Origin: Chitinophagaceae bacterium
GTDB taxonomy: Bacteria > Bacteroidota > Bacteroidia > Chitinophagales > Chitinophagaceae
Length of the DNA: 64,000 nucleotides
Reading direction: 5' to 3'
NCBI GenBank assembly: GCA_019638595.1
Contig: JAHBTJ010000007.1
Coordinates: 62,001-126,000 of the forward strand
Part shown: positions 44,418-53,412 of the stretch, one piece after another
Layout of the letters: each line of letters begins with the position of its first letter
Position numbering within the stretch: position 1 is the first letter of the stretch
Notes under the pieces: generated by a model
Told to the model about the DNA's origin: nothing
Database searches by the model: none
What the model saw: only the letters and a program-made list of their open reading frames with translations
Made by a program: the position numbers and the translations under genes

Positions 44418-45644
44418 TCACTTCATTTCCACCACCTCATTTTTGCCTGTAATATGGTATAGCTTAATGGTAAGCGCATGAAAAAGAATTTTAGCGTTGG
44501 CATTTCTTTCTATATAATATGCTGCTTTGTCGAGTTCTTCAATAATAGCCTGCTGTTGTGGTAATGAAGCTATTTTATTCAATCGCAATGCAAAATCCCT
44601 TTCTGCTTCCGGCATCATTTCTCCGGCAGCAGGCATAATTTGCAAACGTATGCTCTGTTCCAGCAAATGATTAAAATACCGCAGGAACTGTTTTTGCTTT
44701 TCACGGCCCTGCCTGCTTATATCCTCGATCCATTTTACCTGCGCTGCCGGGCCGGTTTTTAAAATAGCGTTCAGCCAGTCGCGCAACATTCCCTGCCAGT
44801 CGTCGCCCGAATGTTGCAGCAGTTGCAAAGCCTCGCGGTAATTGCCTTCGCATACCGATGCTATCTGCCTTGCCTGCGCTGGTTCGGCTTTAGCTCTTGC
44901 CATTAAAGCGGATGATATATCTTTTATTTCCGGGGCAGGCACTTTTACCAGTTGTGTACGCGAAAGGATGGTAGGCAGGATCAGGCTTTCATTTTCCGCT
45001 ACCAGTAAAAAAAGCGTATTAGGCGGCGGTTCTTCTATCAGCTTCAGTAATTTATTTCCTTCGTTACCCAGGTACTCGGGCAGCCACATCAGCAATATTT
45101 TGTAAGCGCTTTCAAAGCTTTTGAGATTTAATTTACGGATGATATCGCTGCACTCATAAGCCGTAATATTTCCCTGCTTATTTTCCGCGCCAATAAATTG
45201 CAGCCAATCGTAGGCATTACCATACGCGTACTGTTTTATAAATTCCCGCCATTCGGCAATATAATCCGTGCTTAAAGGTTTGTCGCCGCTCTTTTTAGGA
45301 ACTACCGGGTAAGAATAGTGAATATCGGGATGGATCATGGCAGCCGTTTTGGAATAAGCCTTTTGCTTCAACATCCAATCATCCGCCTCCTGTGCTGTTG
45401 TATGTACGGGCGGAACTCCTTCCGCCGGCGGTTCTTCTCCGAAAAGGGAAGCTGTTGCCGGGGCTGTTTCATTACCGGCCGAAGAATACAGCGTTACATA
45501 TTCTGCAAACGCGAGCGCTAATGGCAATGCGCCAGATCCTTCTTTCCCTAAAAAAAGAAGCGCGTGACTTAACCGGTTGTTATGTACCAGTTGAAGCAAA
45601 TGACCCTTTACTTCATCCTGTCCTATAATATCAGCAAATAACAT
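44418..45644 (-). CDS. holB: DNA polymerase III delta' subunit
   Basis: The 408-residue AAA+ clamp-loader subunit starts MLFADIIGQDEVKGHLLQLV. It has the sensor/arginine-finger segment LPTILSRTQLVKVP and the LLKLIEEPPPNTLFLLVAEN stretch typical of HolB. The Walker A region (GKEGSGALPLALAFA) is degenerate, as expected for delta', which does not hydrolyse ATP. It forms part of the beta-clamp loader. It is convergent with the HPF gene and follows the ROK gene by ~40 bp on the same strand. Confidence 0.92.
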   Translation of the reverse strand: MLFADIIGQDEVKGHLLQLVHNNRLSHALLFLGKEGSGALPLALAFAEYVTLYSSAGNETAPATASLFGEEPPAEGVPPVHTTAQEADDWMLKQKAYSKTAAMIHPDIHYSYPVVPKKSGDKPLSTDYIAEWREFIKQYAYGNAYDWLQFIGAENKQGNITAYECSDIIRKLNLKSFESAYKILLMWLPEYLGNEGNKLLKLIEEPPPNTLFLLVAENESLILPTILSRTQLVKVPAPEIKDISSALMARAKAEPAQARQIASVCEGNYREALQLLQHSGDDWQGMLRDWLNAILKTGPAAQVKWIEDISRQGREKQKQFLRYFNHLLEQSIRLQIMPAAGEMMPEAERDFALRLNKIASLPQQQAIIEELDKAAYYIERNANAKILFHALTIKLYHITGKNEVVEMK

Positions 45645-45685
45645 GAGGCGCTAAAATACGGTATTCCGGCAGCACGAAAGCATAA

Positions 45686-46939
45686 TCAGGAGATAGTTTT
45701 ATTTCCTTTAGGAAGGATTTTTTTTGCTTTTTCTGGCTTGAACGTTTTTTTGGCCGCTTCACCGTATTTGTCCATTACCAGTGCTGCGCTGCCTGTAAGC
45801 TCGGCTTCGTACCCGGTTGTAGACATAATGATTTCTGTATTGACCGCGAGCTGCGGAATGCAGTGTTCGTTCAAAGCCTGTTGTATGGGTGCCTGCCATA
45901 TCTTACCTGCAGAAGCTCCTCTGCCGCTCAGCACCACAATACCCGGGTTAAGCAAATGGATCAGGATGGCGATGCCCCTGCCTATATTGTAACCTGCTTC
46001 TGATAATAATTCAATAGCGAACCTGTCGCCTTTGCCGGCCGAAGAAATGATGGTTTCGGCATCCTTTTCAAGATCTTCCTCCCTGCCCGACAACAGTTGT
46101 TTCAATACAGATACCCTTTCCTTTTTGAGCCCCTCTTTGGCTTTTTCAATAATTACAAATAAAGATGTTTCCGTTTCAAGGCAACCGCTTTTACCGCAAC
46201 TGCAAAGCTTTCCGTTATTGAATAACGGTATATGGCTGAACTCTCCCGCAAAACCATTATCTCCCCGAAACAGCTCCCCGTTCAGGATCATACCCAGCCC
46301 TACGCCCCAGCCAATATTAATCACCATAGCGTTTTTGCGGTTGCGTGCGGCCCCAAACCGCAGTTCGGCCAGTGCAACAATGCTTGAGTCGTTCTCGATA
46401 TAGGTTGGAATATTTGTTTTACGATAGATCAAATCCACCAGGCTCTCGCCTTTTGTAGGCAGGAAAGTATAGTTGGCTCCTATATTGGGATCAACAAAAC
46501 CCGGCATTCCTATTCCAATACCAGGTATCTTGCTTTTGGCGATTCCGCTTTTTTCTATTACCTGTTCAATTTTTTCTGCCAGCATCGTTGCAGCCTGCGG
46601 ATTATCGGCCAATTTCAATTCAAATTTCTCAATCTCCTGTACATGCCGGTTCTGCATGTCCATAATGGAAATGCGGGTAAAAAACTGGTCCATAGCTACG
46701 GCCACGGTATATAAAATATCGGGCTTAAGGGAATACATCAACGGCCTTCGCCCGCCGCTGGAAGGAGCATAACCGGTTTCAATTACCGTTCCCTCCGTTA
46801 TAAGCTCGTTCAGCATTTTGGTGGTAAGCGAAAGGCTTTTGTCAATTTTATGACTTAATTCCGCGCACGACAACAATCCTGCAAAATATAGCTGCTTTAT
46901 TATTTTCTTTTTATACAATAAGCTTTTTCCTGCCATCAC
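45686..46939 (-). CDS. ROK-family transcriptional regulator adjacent to anmK
   Basis: A 417-residue ROK regulator: winged-helix domain (~1-80, LSCAELSHKIDKSLSLTTK), then a ROK fold with zinc motif CSCGKSGCLE and GIGIGMPGFVDP. As in its paralog at 26365, the kinase DxGxT motif is replaced (VAMDQ), which indicates a sugar-sensing regulator. The two proteins are alike over their whole length, including TGYAPSSGGRRP. It is 92 bp downstream of anmK on the same strand, so an amino-sugar or cell-wall recycling ligand is a reasonable guess. Confidence 0.92.
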   Translation of the reverse strand: MMAGKSLLYKKKIIKQLYFAGLLSCAELSHKIDKSLSLTTKMLNELITEGTVIETGYAPSSGGRRPLMYSLKPDILYTVAVAMDQFFTRISIMDMQNRHVQEIEKFELKLADNPQAATMLAEKIEQVIEKSGIAKSKIPGIGIGMPGFVDPNIGANYTFLPTKGESLVDLIYRKTNIPTYIENDSSIVALAELRFGAARNRKNAMVINIGWGVGLGMILNGELFRGDNGFAGEFSHIPLFNNGKLCSCGKSGCLETETSLFVIIEKAKEGLKKERVSVLKQLLSGREEDLEKDAETIISSAGKGDRFAIELLSEAGYNIGRGIAILIHLLNPGIVVLSGRGASAGKIWQAPIQQALNEHCIPQLAVNTEIIMSTTGYEAELTGSAALVMDKYGEAAKKTFKPEKAKKILPKGNKTIS

Positions 46940-47031
46940 TGTAAAATTGTGTGAAGAATATCATCCTTCTGTGGTAAGTTAATACAAGTTTTTTGAAAAA
47001 ATGAACTCCGGGTGATTTAAGCAAAGCTGCT

Positions 47032-48144
47032 TCAGGCCTGTGCCCCCATCCATATAGCGCCTCCTATACTGCTGCGTGTTGCCCCTGTAACAGAGGCGAT
47101 GCTGTTGTTTTCTTCTCTCCAGCGCAAAACTCCAATCAACGCCATGATCAAAGCTTCTTTGTATTGCACTGTTTTCTCATCGGGCACCACCAACTCAATA
47201 TGTAATGGATCCAGGTGCCGGCGAAGCTTTGTTACCAGGCAGGTATTAAAGGTTCCCCCCCCGGTTACCAGCATTTTCCGCGATGCCGGCGACAACGGAT
47301 CACTCATTTTTTCATTGATTGTAAGTACGGCATTTTTTACCTGTTCCGCAATGTGTTCGGTATACGTTTGCAGCGCATCAAATATATTGTAGCCGGGCAT
47401 ATCTTTTATTATGGAATAAACAACATCGTTGCCAAAGCTGTTTGCTAAAGATTTGGGGAAGCTTTGCTTATAATAATCCAGGCTGTTGAGCGCATGCAGC
47501 AGCGAGGTATTCAATGATCCCGATTCTGCCATTTGCCCGCCATCGTCGAACGCATAACCCGCTTCATTTGCCAGCAGGTTCAGCACACGGTTAGCCGGGC
47601 AAACATCAAACGAAATATACTCATCCTCTTTGTGGTAAGATACATTTGCTATACCGCCTATATTCAAACAAAAATCAAAATCACCAAACAGCAGCTTATC
47701 CCCGACAGGCACCATAGGTGCTCCCTGCCCGCCCAGCGCAACGTCCATTGCCCTTATATCGGTAATTACAGGCAAGCCGGTATGCGCGGCAATAGCTGCT
47801 CCATTGCCCAGTTGAGATGTTAATTTTTGTTCGGGAAGATGAAAAGTGGTATGCCCGTGCGAGGCCACCAGCTGCACCTGGTAGTGTAATTGATGTTTGT
47901 TAATAAATTCACTTACTTTTTCCCCGGTAAAATGCCCGAATTCCACATCTAATAACTGGTAGTTCAGCGCGTTAAGCTGTATAGATGATTCTAATTTATG
48001 CTTCCAGTACGATGTATATTCATAACATTCCGCCGCTTTTATATCAAACTCCCATTTTCCTGCGTTTTCATGAAATTGGACGTAAGCGATATCCAGCCCG
48101 TCTAAAGAACTGCCGCTCATAAGGCCAATAGCTCTATAAATCAT
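47032..48144 (-). CDS. anmK: Anhydro-N-acetylmuramic acid kinase
   Basis: The 370-residue enzyme phosphorylates and opens 1,6-anhydro-MurNAc to MurNAc-6-phosphate in peptidoglycan recycling. Landmarks are AIGLMSGSSLDGLDIAYVQF at the N-terminus (ATP site), FDFCLNIGGIANVSY, and the C-terminal MLVTGGGTFNTCLV. Length is typical. A minus-strand TATATTTG element lies ~80 bp upstream, in the shared divergent region with upp. The next gene downstream is a ROK regulator. Confidence 0.94.
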   Translation of the reverse strand: MIYRAIGLMSGSSLDGLDIAYVQFHENAGKWEFDIKAAECYEYTSYWKHKLESSIQLNALNYQLLDVEFGHFTGEKVSEFINKHQLHYQVQLVASHGHTTFHLPEQKLTSQLGNGAAIAAHTGLPVITDIRAMDVALGGQGAPMVPVGDKLLFGDFDFCLNIGGIANVSYHKEDEYISFDVCPANRVLNLLANEAGYAFDDGGQMAESGSLNTSLLHALNSLDYYKQSFPKSLANSFGNDVVYSIIKDMPGYNIFDALQTYTEHIAEQVKNAVLTINEKMSDPLSPASRKMLVTGGGTFNTCLVTKLRRHLDPLHIELVVPDEKTVQYKEALIMALIGVLRWREENNSIASVTGATRSSIGGAIWMGAQA

Positions 48145-48176
48145 TAAAGAAATTTTAGATTACAATTTGCAGCATT

Positions 48177-48184
48177 TAGATTTG
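48177..48184 (+). promoter_or_regulatory. Candidate -7 element for upp
   Basis: TAGATTTG matches TAnnTTTG on the plus strand and lies 53 bp before the upp start. No clear TTTG is present at -33. Confidence 0.4.
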
Positions 48185-48222
48185 TGCGTAAAACTATTGA
48201 TTTACACAGAACTATTGGAAGC

Positions 48223-48230
48223 CAAATATA
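48223..48230 (-). promoter_or_regulatory. Candidate -7 element for anmK
   Basis: On the minus strand the sequence reads TATATTTG, an exact TAnnTTTG match, predicting a ~70-nt anmK leader. It lies just upstream of the upp start on the other strand. Confidence 0.4.
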
Positions 48231-48237
48231 ATGCTAT

Positions 48238-48888
48238 ATGGTTATAAACCTTAACGGGCAGCATTCATTAATAAGCAACTGGGTTGCCGAGCTTAGAGAT
48301 GTGGAGGTACAGACCGACAGGATGCGTTTCAGGCGTAACCTGGAACGCATCGGGGAAGTGATAGCTTACGAGATCAGCAAGGATATGGATTGGGTTGAAA
48401 AAGAAGTGCCTACTCCGCTGGGTACCTCTATGTGTAAAGTTTTAAAAGAGCAACCCGTGCTTGCAACGATTTTGAGGGCCGGGCTGCCATTACACCAGGG
48501 ATTATTGAACTATTTTGATAAAGCTGACAACGCTTTTATTTCGGCGTACAGGAAACATCACCGGGACGGGTCGTTTGAAATAAATATTGAATATGTTTCG
48601 TGCCCTGACCTTGAAGACAGGATTTTGATCATTTCTGATCCTATGCTTGCAACAGGCGCTTCGCTGGTAAAGACCATTCAGTTTTTAAAAGCGGAGGGTA
48701 AACCCAGGGAAATACATGTGGTTTCTGCCATTGCCTGTACTGTAGGTATTGAGTTCGTTCGCCGGGAAGAGCCTGCGATTAAGGTGTGGTGCGGAGCTAT
48801 AGACGATGAGCTTACCGCCAAAGGGTTCATCGTTCCGGGACTGGGCGATGCCGGCGACCTGGCTTTTGGAGCGAAAGTTCAATCTTAA
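48238..48888 (+). CDS. upp: Uracil phosphoribosyltransferase
   Basis: A 216-residue type I phosphoribosyltransferase that converts uracil and PRPP to UMP in pyrimidine salvage. The PRPP-binding loop is ILIISDPMLATGASLVKTI, and the C-terminal uracil-recognition segment GFIVPGLGDAGDLAFG is present. ATG 48238 is used; the out-of-frame ATG at 48231 is not part of the gene. It is followed after 36 bp by porP/sprF, which seems unrelated. Confidence 0.94.
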   Translation: MVINLNGQHSLISNWVAELRDVEVQTDRMRFRRNLERIGEVIAYEISKDMDWVEKEVPTPLGTSMCKVLKEQPVLATILRAGLPLHQGLLNYFDKADNAFISAYRKHHRDGSFEINIEYVSCPDLEDRILIISDPMLATGASLVKTIQFLKAEGKPREIHVVSAIACTVGIEFVRREEPAIKVWCGAIDDELTAKGFIVPGLGDAGDLAFGAKVQS

Positions 48889-48924
48889 TCCAATTATTCG
48901 TAACTTGAAAAACAATTGAACAGG

Positions 48925-49941
48925 ATGAAGAATATCCTTTCTTTGCTGCTGACGTTGACTGTTTGTGTGAGTGCTTATGCGCAGGACCCGCACTTTTCAC
49001 AATTTTTTGCCTCACCGCTCACACTCAACCCCGCGTATACCGGCAAGTTCGACGGAACGTTTCGTGTGGCAGGCAACTACCGTAACCAATGGCCAACCAT
49101 TAATAACGCTTATACCACCGCTACAGCGTCGGTTGATTTTAATATACTGCAAAACCGTATTCCGGAATTTGATACCTGGGGTATTGGCATCATGGGGATG
49201 AACGATCAAAGCGGTGATAAGATACTTAATAATAATTTTATATCGCTTTCCACGGCGTATCACAAGGCACTGGATGAAAACGGGTACCACACTGTTACCG
49301 TAGGCTTCCAGGGTACTTACGCCAATAAACGGCTTGACATTTTTAAAGCAAAGTTTGAAGATATGTTGAGGGCGGATGGCTTTACAGGTACAACGCAGGA
49401 AGATTTTGCCAGCAATACCAGGAATGTTGTAATTAATTATTTTGATGTGAACGCCGGGTTGTTATACTCAGGCAGCACCAACGGCGAAAATAACTTTTAC
49501 CTCGGTGTGTCGTCTTACCATGTTAACCGTCCCAAAGAGTCTTTTATGGGCGGGAACTTTATTCTCAATCCCCGTGTTACCATTCACGGTGGTGGCTATG
49601 CGCCCATCGGCAGGATCACCAGCTTTCATGGAAGCTTCATTCACCAACGCCAGGCGGGAGCTACTGAAACAGTATTGGGTGGTGCTTTCGATTTTAGCCT
49701 GAATGATGATGAGGACATGCCCGCTAACCTGTATGCAGGCTTGTGGTATCGCTTTGGCGATGCGTTCATTCCTTATGTAGGAATTGAGTTTGCAGGGTTA
49801 AGGCTTGGCTATACGTATGATGTCAATAATTCTTCTTTGAGCACTGCATCGCAACGGCGTGGCGGTAACGAAATATCCCTGATCTTTGTAAAAAAACCTT
49901 CCGACCCCAGCCGGAAAAAACTGGGATGTCCTAAATTTTAA
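48925..49941 (+). CDS. PorP/SprF-family type IX secretion outer-membrane protein
   Basis: The 338-residue beta-barrel protein has a signal peptide (MKNILSLLLTLTVCVSAYAQ) followed by the family signature DPHFSQFFASPLTLNPAYTG. PorP/SprF proteins associate with surface display of type B T9SS cargo such as SprB. No partner cargo gene is adjacent; the PKD protein at 284 and lamin-tail protein at 40354 are candidate clients in the window. ATG 48925 is preferred over the upstream TTG because it starts the signal peptide. Its stop lies inside a 36-bp palindrome shared with the convergent gene. Confidence 0.93.
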   Translation: MKNILSLLLTLTVCVSAYAQDPHFSQFFASPLTLNPAYTGKFDGTFRVAGNYRNQWPTINNAYTTATASVDFNILQNRIPEFDTWGIGIMGMNDQSGDKILNNNFISLSTAYHKALDENGYHTVTVGFQGTYANKRLDIFKAKFEDMLRADGFTGTTQEDFASNTRNVVINYFDVNAGLLYSGSTNGENNFYLGVSSYHVNRPKESFMGGNFILNPRVTIHGGGYAPIGRITSFHGSFIHQRQAGATETVLGGAFDFSLNDDEDMPANLYAGLWYRFGDAFIPYVGIEFAGLRLGYTYDVNNSSLSTASQRRGGNEISLIFVKKPSDPSRKKLGCPKF

Positions 49942-49973
49942 TTTCAAATTTGAAATTTCAAATTTGAAATTAA
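49938..49973. repeat. Perfect 36-bp AT-rich palindrome spanning both stop codons
   Basis: The 36 bp are self-complementary over their full length and consist of two tandem ATTTCAAATTTGAAAT units. The TAA of porP/sprF (49939-49941) and the TAA of the convergent DUF2891 gene (49970-49972) both lie in it. It probably acts as a terminator for both, although it lacks GC. Confidence 0.9.
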
Positions 49974-51070
49974 TCCATCAGCGCATATACTACAAAGCTT
50001 GCCAGCCAGTGTTCGCCACCGTAATTACCACTCACCACATGCGGTAAAGCTTCCGCTAAATGTTTAACGGAAGATCTCATCAGCAATTTACGTGCAGGAT
50101 GCGAAGCAGGCAGGGTATTCGCCAGCCCTTTCATGCACCAGCTCCTGCTAAAGCATAACCCGTCAAGATGCACGATCTGGTAATCTGTTCTGTCGGACAC
50201 TACAGGTAAATTGGTAAGATGGTTGATACCGCCAGGCGTAATAAACTGCTGAAACCATTTCAGAAACTCCTGCTTTGATAATATCCTGCGCATCAGGTCT
50301 GCTTCTTCCAGTGCAGGCGAAAGAAAATCAGCTCCATCGGGCTCCCACAACGCGGGTATGTTCTGATCGTTTGCATACAGTCTTTTAGCATGTTCCACTA
50401 TTAAATTCTCAAAAGCCGGAATGTTTGCAGCCCTTGCATAATCCAACGCAAATACCAGTCCGAAAGCGGTATTGGGATGAACTCCTGTGCGGTTAGGGTA
50501 TGTTTGCTTTGGTATAAAATCCATCCAGCGTTGCACAACCAGCCTTGTGAGCGGCTGCAAAGCCGCCTGCCAGCGCCTGCCATCCTCGTCATTCCAGTTC
50601 AGCAATTCCGCATCCAGCTTTAACAGCCAGGCCCAGCCGTATGTTCTTTCCCAGGCTTTTGCCAAAGGCGCCTCAAAATATTGAACCTCAGTAGCAATAT
50701 TAGTGGTTGTTATAGTTTGATTGATGGCTTTCCGGATAGCGGTTGCTTCCGGCAGATCCGGGAATTTTTTCAACAGCTTTATCATCATCCAGTGACCGTG
50801 CACACAGCTGTGCCAGTCGAAGCATCCGTAAAAAGCAGGATGCTGCTGCCGGGGTGTCATTATATGATCGCTGTCGCTGGCCGAAGTATGGCTGGTTTTA
50901 TTGGGATATTCCTGGTCAATACATTTTAACGGAAGAGCGGCCAATAAAGAAGCGCCTTCAGCGGTAAGTTCAAATCCTGTGCTGTCTTTTTTAACGGTAA
51001 ACAGTTCATGCACCTGGCCAAACGAATGAGCAGCTATTACCAAAAGGCAGCCAATCAAAGTTGATCTCAT
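49970..51070 (-). CDS. DUF2891 exported protein
   Basis: The 366-residue protein has a signal peptide (LIGCLLVIAAHSFGQ) and the DUF2891 landmarks HPAFYGCFDWHSCVHGHWMM, RTYGWAWLLKLDAEL and GEHWLASFVVYALMD. The fold is an (alpha/alpha) toroid like those of glycoside hydrolases, with conserved His, Asp and Trp residues, but no activity is known. It is monocistronic and convergent with porP/sprF. Confidence 0.9.
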   Translation of the reverse strand: MRSTLIGCLLVIAAHSFGQVHELFTVKKDSTGFELTAEGASLLAALPLKCIDQEYPNKTSHTSASDSDHIMTPRQQHPAFYGCFDWHSCVHGHWMMIKLLKKFPDLPEATAIRKAINQTITTTNIATEVQYFEAPLAKAWERTYGWAWLLKLDAELLNWNDEDGRRWQAALQPLTRLVVQRWMDFIPKQTYPNRTGVHPNTAFGLVFALDYARAANIPAFENLIVEHAKRLYANDQNIPALWEPDGADFLSPALEEADLMRRILSKQEFLKWFQQFITPGGINHLTNLPVVSDRTDYQIVHLDGLCFSRSWCMKGLANTLPASHPARKLLMRSSVKHLAEALPHVVSGNYGGEHWLASFVVYALMD

Positions 51071-51160
51071 ATAAAATGAATTAAAATTTTCATACCCACG
51101 TAAGCCTTAAAAGTAAATGTAAGCAAAAGCCGTTATTGCAGCATACAATGCAACGAACAA

Positions 51161-51409
51161 CTACTCCCGGTTTCGCAAAGGCTCCAGCAGTTCCATCAGC
51201 CCATTGATCCTGATTTCATACATGGTTCCGAGCAACATGCCCAGTTTGCCTTTTGGAAAACCTTTTTTATGAAACCATTCGAGGTAAGAAACGGGCAGGT
51301 CGCAGAGATAATGATCTTTGTATTTTCCAAAAGGCATTTTCATGCCATTGGGCGGAACCAATTGCAGCAATAACGCAGGGTCGGGCAATGGAAATTCTGT
51401 TTGTGACAT
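51161..51409 (-). CDS. DUF3820-family small protein
   Basis: An 82-residue protein with the DUF3820 (PF12843) core MPFGKYKDHYLCDLPVSYLEWF followed by KGFPKGKLGMLL. The family occurs alone or fused to nucleases and helicases and is a predicted nucleic-acid-associated module. It starts 51 bp after the helicase gene on the same strand and is probably co-transcribed with it. Confidence 0.85.
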   Translation of the reverse strand: MSQTEFPLPDPALLLQLVPPNGMKMPFGKYKDHYLCDLPVSYLEWFHKKGFPKGKLGMLLGTMYEIRINGLMELLEPLRNRE

Positions 51410-51460
51410 AATATGTAAGTTGCAAAAAAATCAGTAATGGCTGCTGCAAAAATTGTTCCC

Positions 51461-53224
51461 TCAAAACAATTCATCATCCTCTATCAATCCCATGTTCATG
51501 AGCTTAAACCGTACTCCGTTTACGCCGCGTCCTACTTGTTTGGCTATATCTTTAACAGGCACTCCTTTGGCATACAGTTCGGCTACCATATCTTGCTCTT
51601 CCTCCGTCCATTTTTTACCGTGGTTGCCTGCCCTGGATGAACTGTTTTTGGAGGTTCGGCCAAAAGAAGCGTCCCGGTCGTCAAAAAAAGGATCGCGTGA
51701 ATATTTACGGTAGTCGTTTGGCGCCGGCACTGGCTGCTGCACCATTTCAATAGTGCGCAAAGGATTTATTTCAGGAGGAATTCTCAACCGGCTTTTTGTT
51801 CGCGTAAGCGCCACATATAAAATATTGATCTCTTCAGCGAGCCTGGACTTTGCCTGTTCTGTAATTTTATCCCCACCCTGCTGCGCAATATATTTCTCCA
51901 GCTTTTCTTCATTTATAAAATCATTCAGCAGGGTAACCTCATCGTATTCCATTCCTTTGCAACGGTGCACCGTGCTGAAAATCATATCTGCATCTTCTTT
52001 GGCAGCGGTATGGTTGGCTTTTAGCTCCTGTATAAGCGAAGGCAGCCTGTTGCCAAACTCCTTTACCACATCCACGATCATACGAAGACTGTTATCTTCC
52101 GTTTTTTCTATATAGTCTTCCAACTCTTTCATGGTTTTCATGCCGGCGATCAATGTATCTTTTATTCTGCCGGTATTACCATTACTCAGGTTGAGCACAT
52201 CATACAGCGATGCGCCTTCATCTGCGAAAGTGTAACTGTTGATATTGCCTTCAAAATGAAGCGTTTTAATTTGACCGTACTGCCATTGCGAAATGGCATT
52301 TATCAATAAGCTTACATTGCTTCTGCCCAGCGTAGCCTTCGTTTTAATTGTTGCCGGCCGACCGGCGCCAGTAATTTTTACTGCAGGCGGTTGTTGCAGG
52401 TGTTTTTTCCAATGCAGCACCCTGTTTGCCAGTAATGCCACTTCTTCATCAAACCGGAAGCTATTGGTAAGATGATGTACCGGGAAGTCAACCTGTTGTA
52501 AGCTGTTGATGGCATAGCGCCAGCCATATATCTGCTGGTGCATATCCCCCACAATTATTTTAGTACCTTTTTGCTTTAAAAAAACATCCAGCATAGCAGC
52601 GCTTGCATCCTGCCCTTCATCAAATAAAATATAGTCGTAAGGCAGCTCCGGGCTGCCCAGTTGAAATTTTTTCAGGTAAAAATCGTGGGTAACGCCTATT
52701 TCGCCCTTATCCATTTTCGCCAGCGCTTCCCTTGTATATTTTTCAATAGCAGTATAAAAGTTATTGACAAATGTTTGCGCCCTGGGATCTGTTACTACTT
52801 CCGCGTAATTCAACTCCTGCACCCTGGCAACCCGGCTGTTGCAAAAATAGCTGATGAACCTGCCTACGTGCGAGGCAATGATAAAATCGGTATGCCGTTC
52901 ACCGGTATGTATGCCCAGCATATTGCACCACTCGTAGCTTTTATAACCCTGCACCACCCGGTAGTTGCTGAACTTTATTACATGATCAAAAGCCAGCGAA
53001 TGAGCTGTTTCTACCTTTACATACCCAATACCCGCAGCGGCAAATTTTTGCGCGGCTTCTGTTTTTACCGTTTTATTGAAGGCCAGGTATAATATTTTAC
53101 TGTTCGCAGGGCGCGATTTCGCGTACTCAATCAGCGTGGTTGTTTTACCACTTCCGGCTACCGCGTTAATAACCAGGTTATAGTTGCTGGCTAAAACGGC
53201 TTGTTGTTCGGCGGTGAGTTCCAT
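51461..53224 (-). CDS. UvrD/Rep-type DNA helicase with C-terminal Myb-like DNA-binding domain
   Basis: A 587-residue SF1 helicase. Walker A is AVAGSGKTTT (residues 21-30), motif II is ILFDEGQDAS (~197-210), motif III-like DMHQQIYGWR, and the C-terminal helicase motifs include STVHRCKGMEYDEV and NILYVALTRTKSRL (motif VI). After a linker, residues ~525-580 (KKWTEEEQDMVAELYAKGVP, then VKDIAKQVGRGVNGVRFKL) form a Myb/SANT-like helix-turn-helix. It lacks the nuclease domain of AddA/RecB proteins. It is a likely 3'-5' DNA helicase in repair; the Myb-like tail is unusual and may target it to DNA. Confidence 0.9.
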   Translation of the reverse strand: MELTAEQQAVLASNYNLVINAVAGSGKTTTLIEYAKSRPANSKILYLAFNKTVKTEAAQKFAAAGIGYVKVETAHSLAFDHVIKFSNYRVVQGYKSYEWCNMLGIHTGERHTDFIIASHVGRFISYFCNSRVARVQELNYAEVVTDPRAQTFVNNFYTAIEKYTREALAKMDKGEIGVTHDFYLKKFQLGSPELPYDYILFDEGQDASAAMLDVFLKQKGTKIIVGDMHQQIYGWRYAINSLQQVDFPVHHLTNSFRFDEEVALLANRVLHWKKHLQQPPAVKITGAGRPATIKTKATLGRSNVSLLINAISQWQYGQIKTLHFEGNINSYTFADEGASLYDVLNLSNGNTGRIKDTLIAGMKTMKELEDYIEKTEDNSLRMIVDVVKEFGNRLPSLIQELKANHTAAKEDADMIFSTVHRCKGMEYDEVTLLNDFINEEKLEKYIAQQGGDKITEQAKSRLAEEINILYVALTRTKSRLRIPPEINPLRTIEMVQQPVPAPNDYRKYSRDPFFDDRDASFGRTSKNSSSRAGNHGKKWTEEEQDMVAELYAKGVPVKDIAKQVGRGVNGVRFKLMNMGLIEDDELF

Positions 53225-53300
53225 AGTGCAAATTTGTAAAAAAGAAACGGCAAAGTAATATGAGCAGCCATTTGGGCAGATAATTAAGTTTTTACAGCTA

Positions 53301-53331
53301 TTGTACTACCGGTACTTTTGTAGTACCTTTG
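53301..53331 (+). promoter_or_regulatory. Consensus Bacteroidota promoter of typA with embedded inverted repeat
   Basis: TTG (53301-53303) and TACCTTTG (53324-53331) are 20 bp apart, a full consensus match. Between and overlapping them lie inverted repeats GTACTAC-N10-GTAGTAC (53303-53326) and GGTACT-N5-AGTACC (53311-53327), which could be an operator. Confidence 0.7.
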
Positions 53332-53412
53332 CACGCTTAAATTTAGGGCATATAGTCCATTTTCAATCAAACAGTTGCTGCCGCCACTAAAATTGAAGTT
53401 AAAGAAATAACA

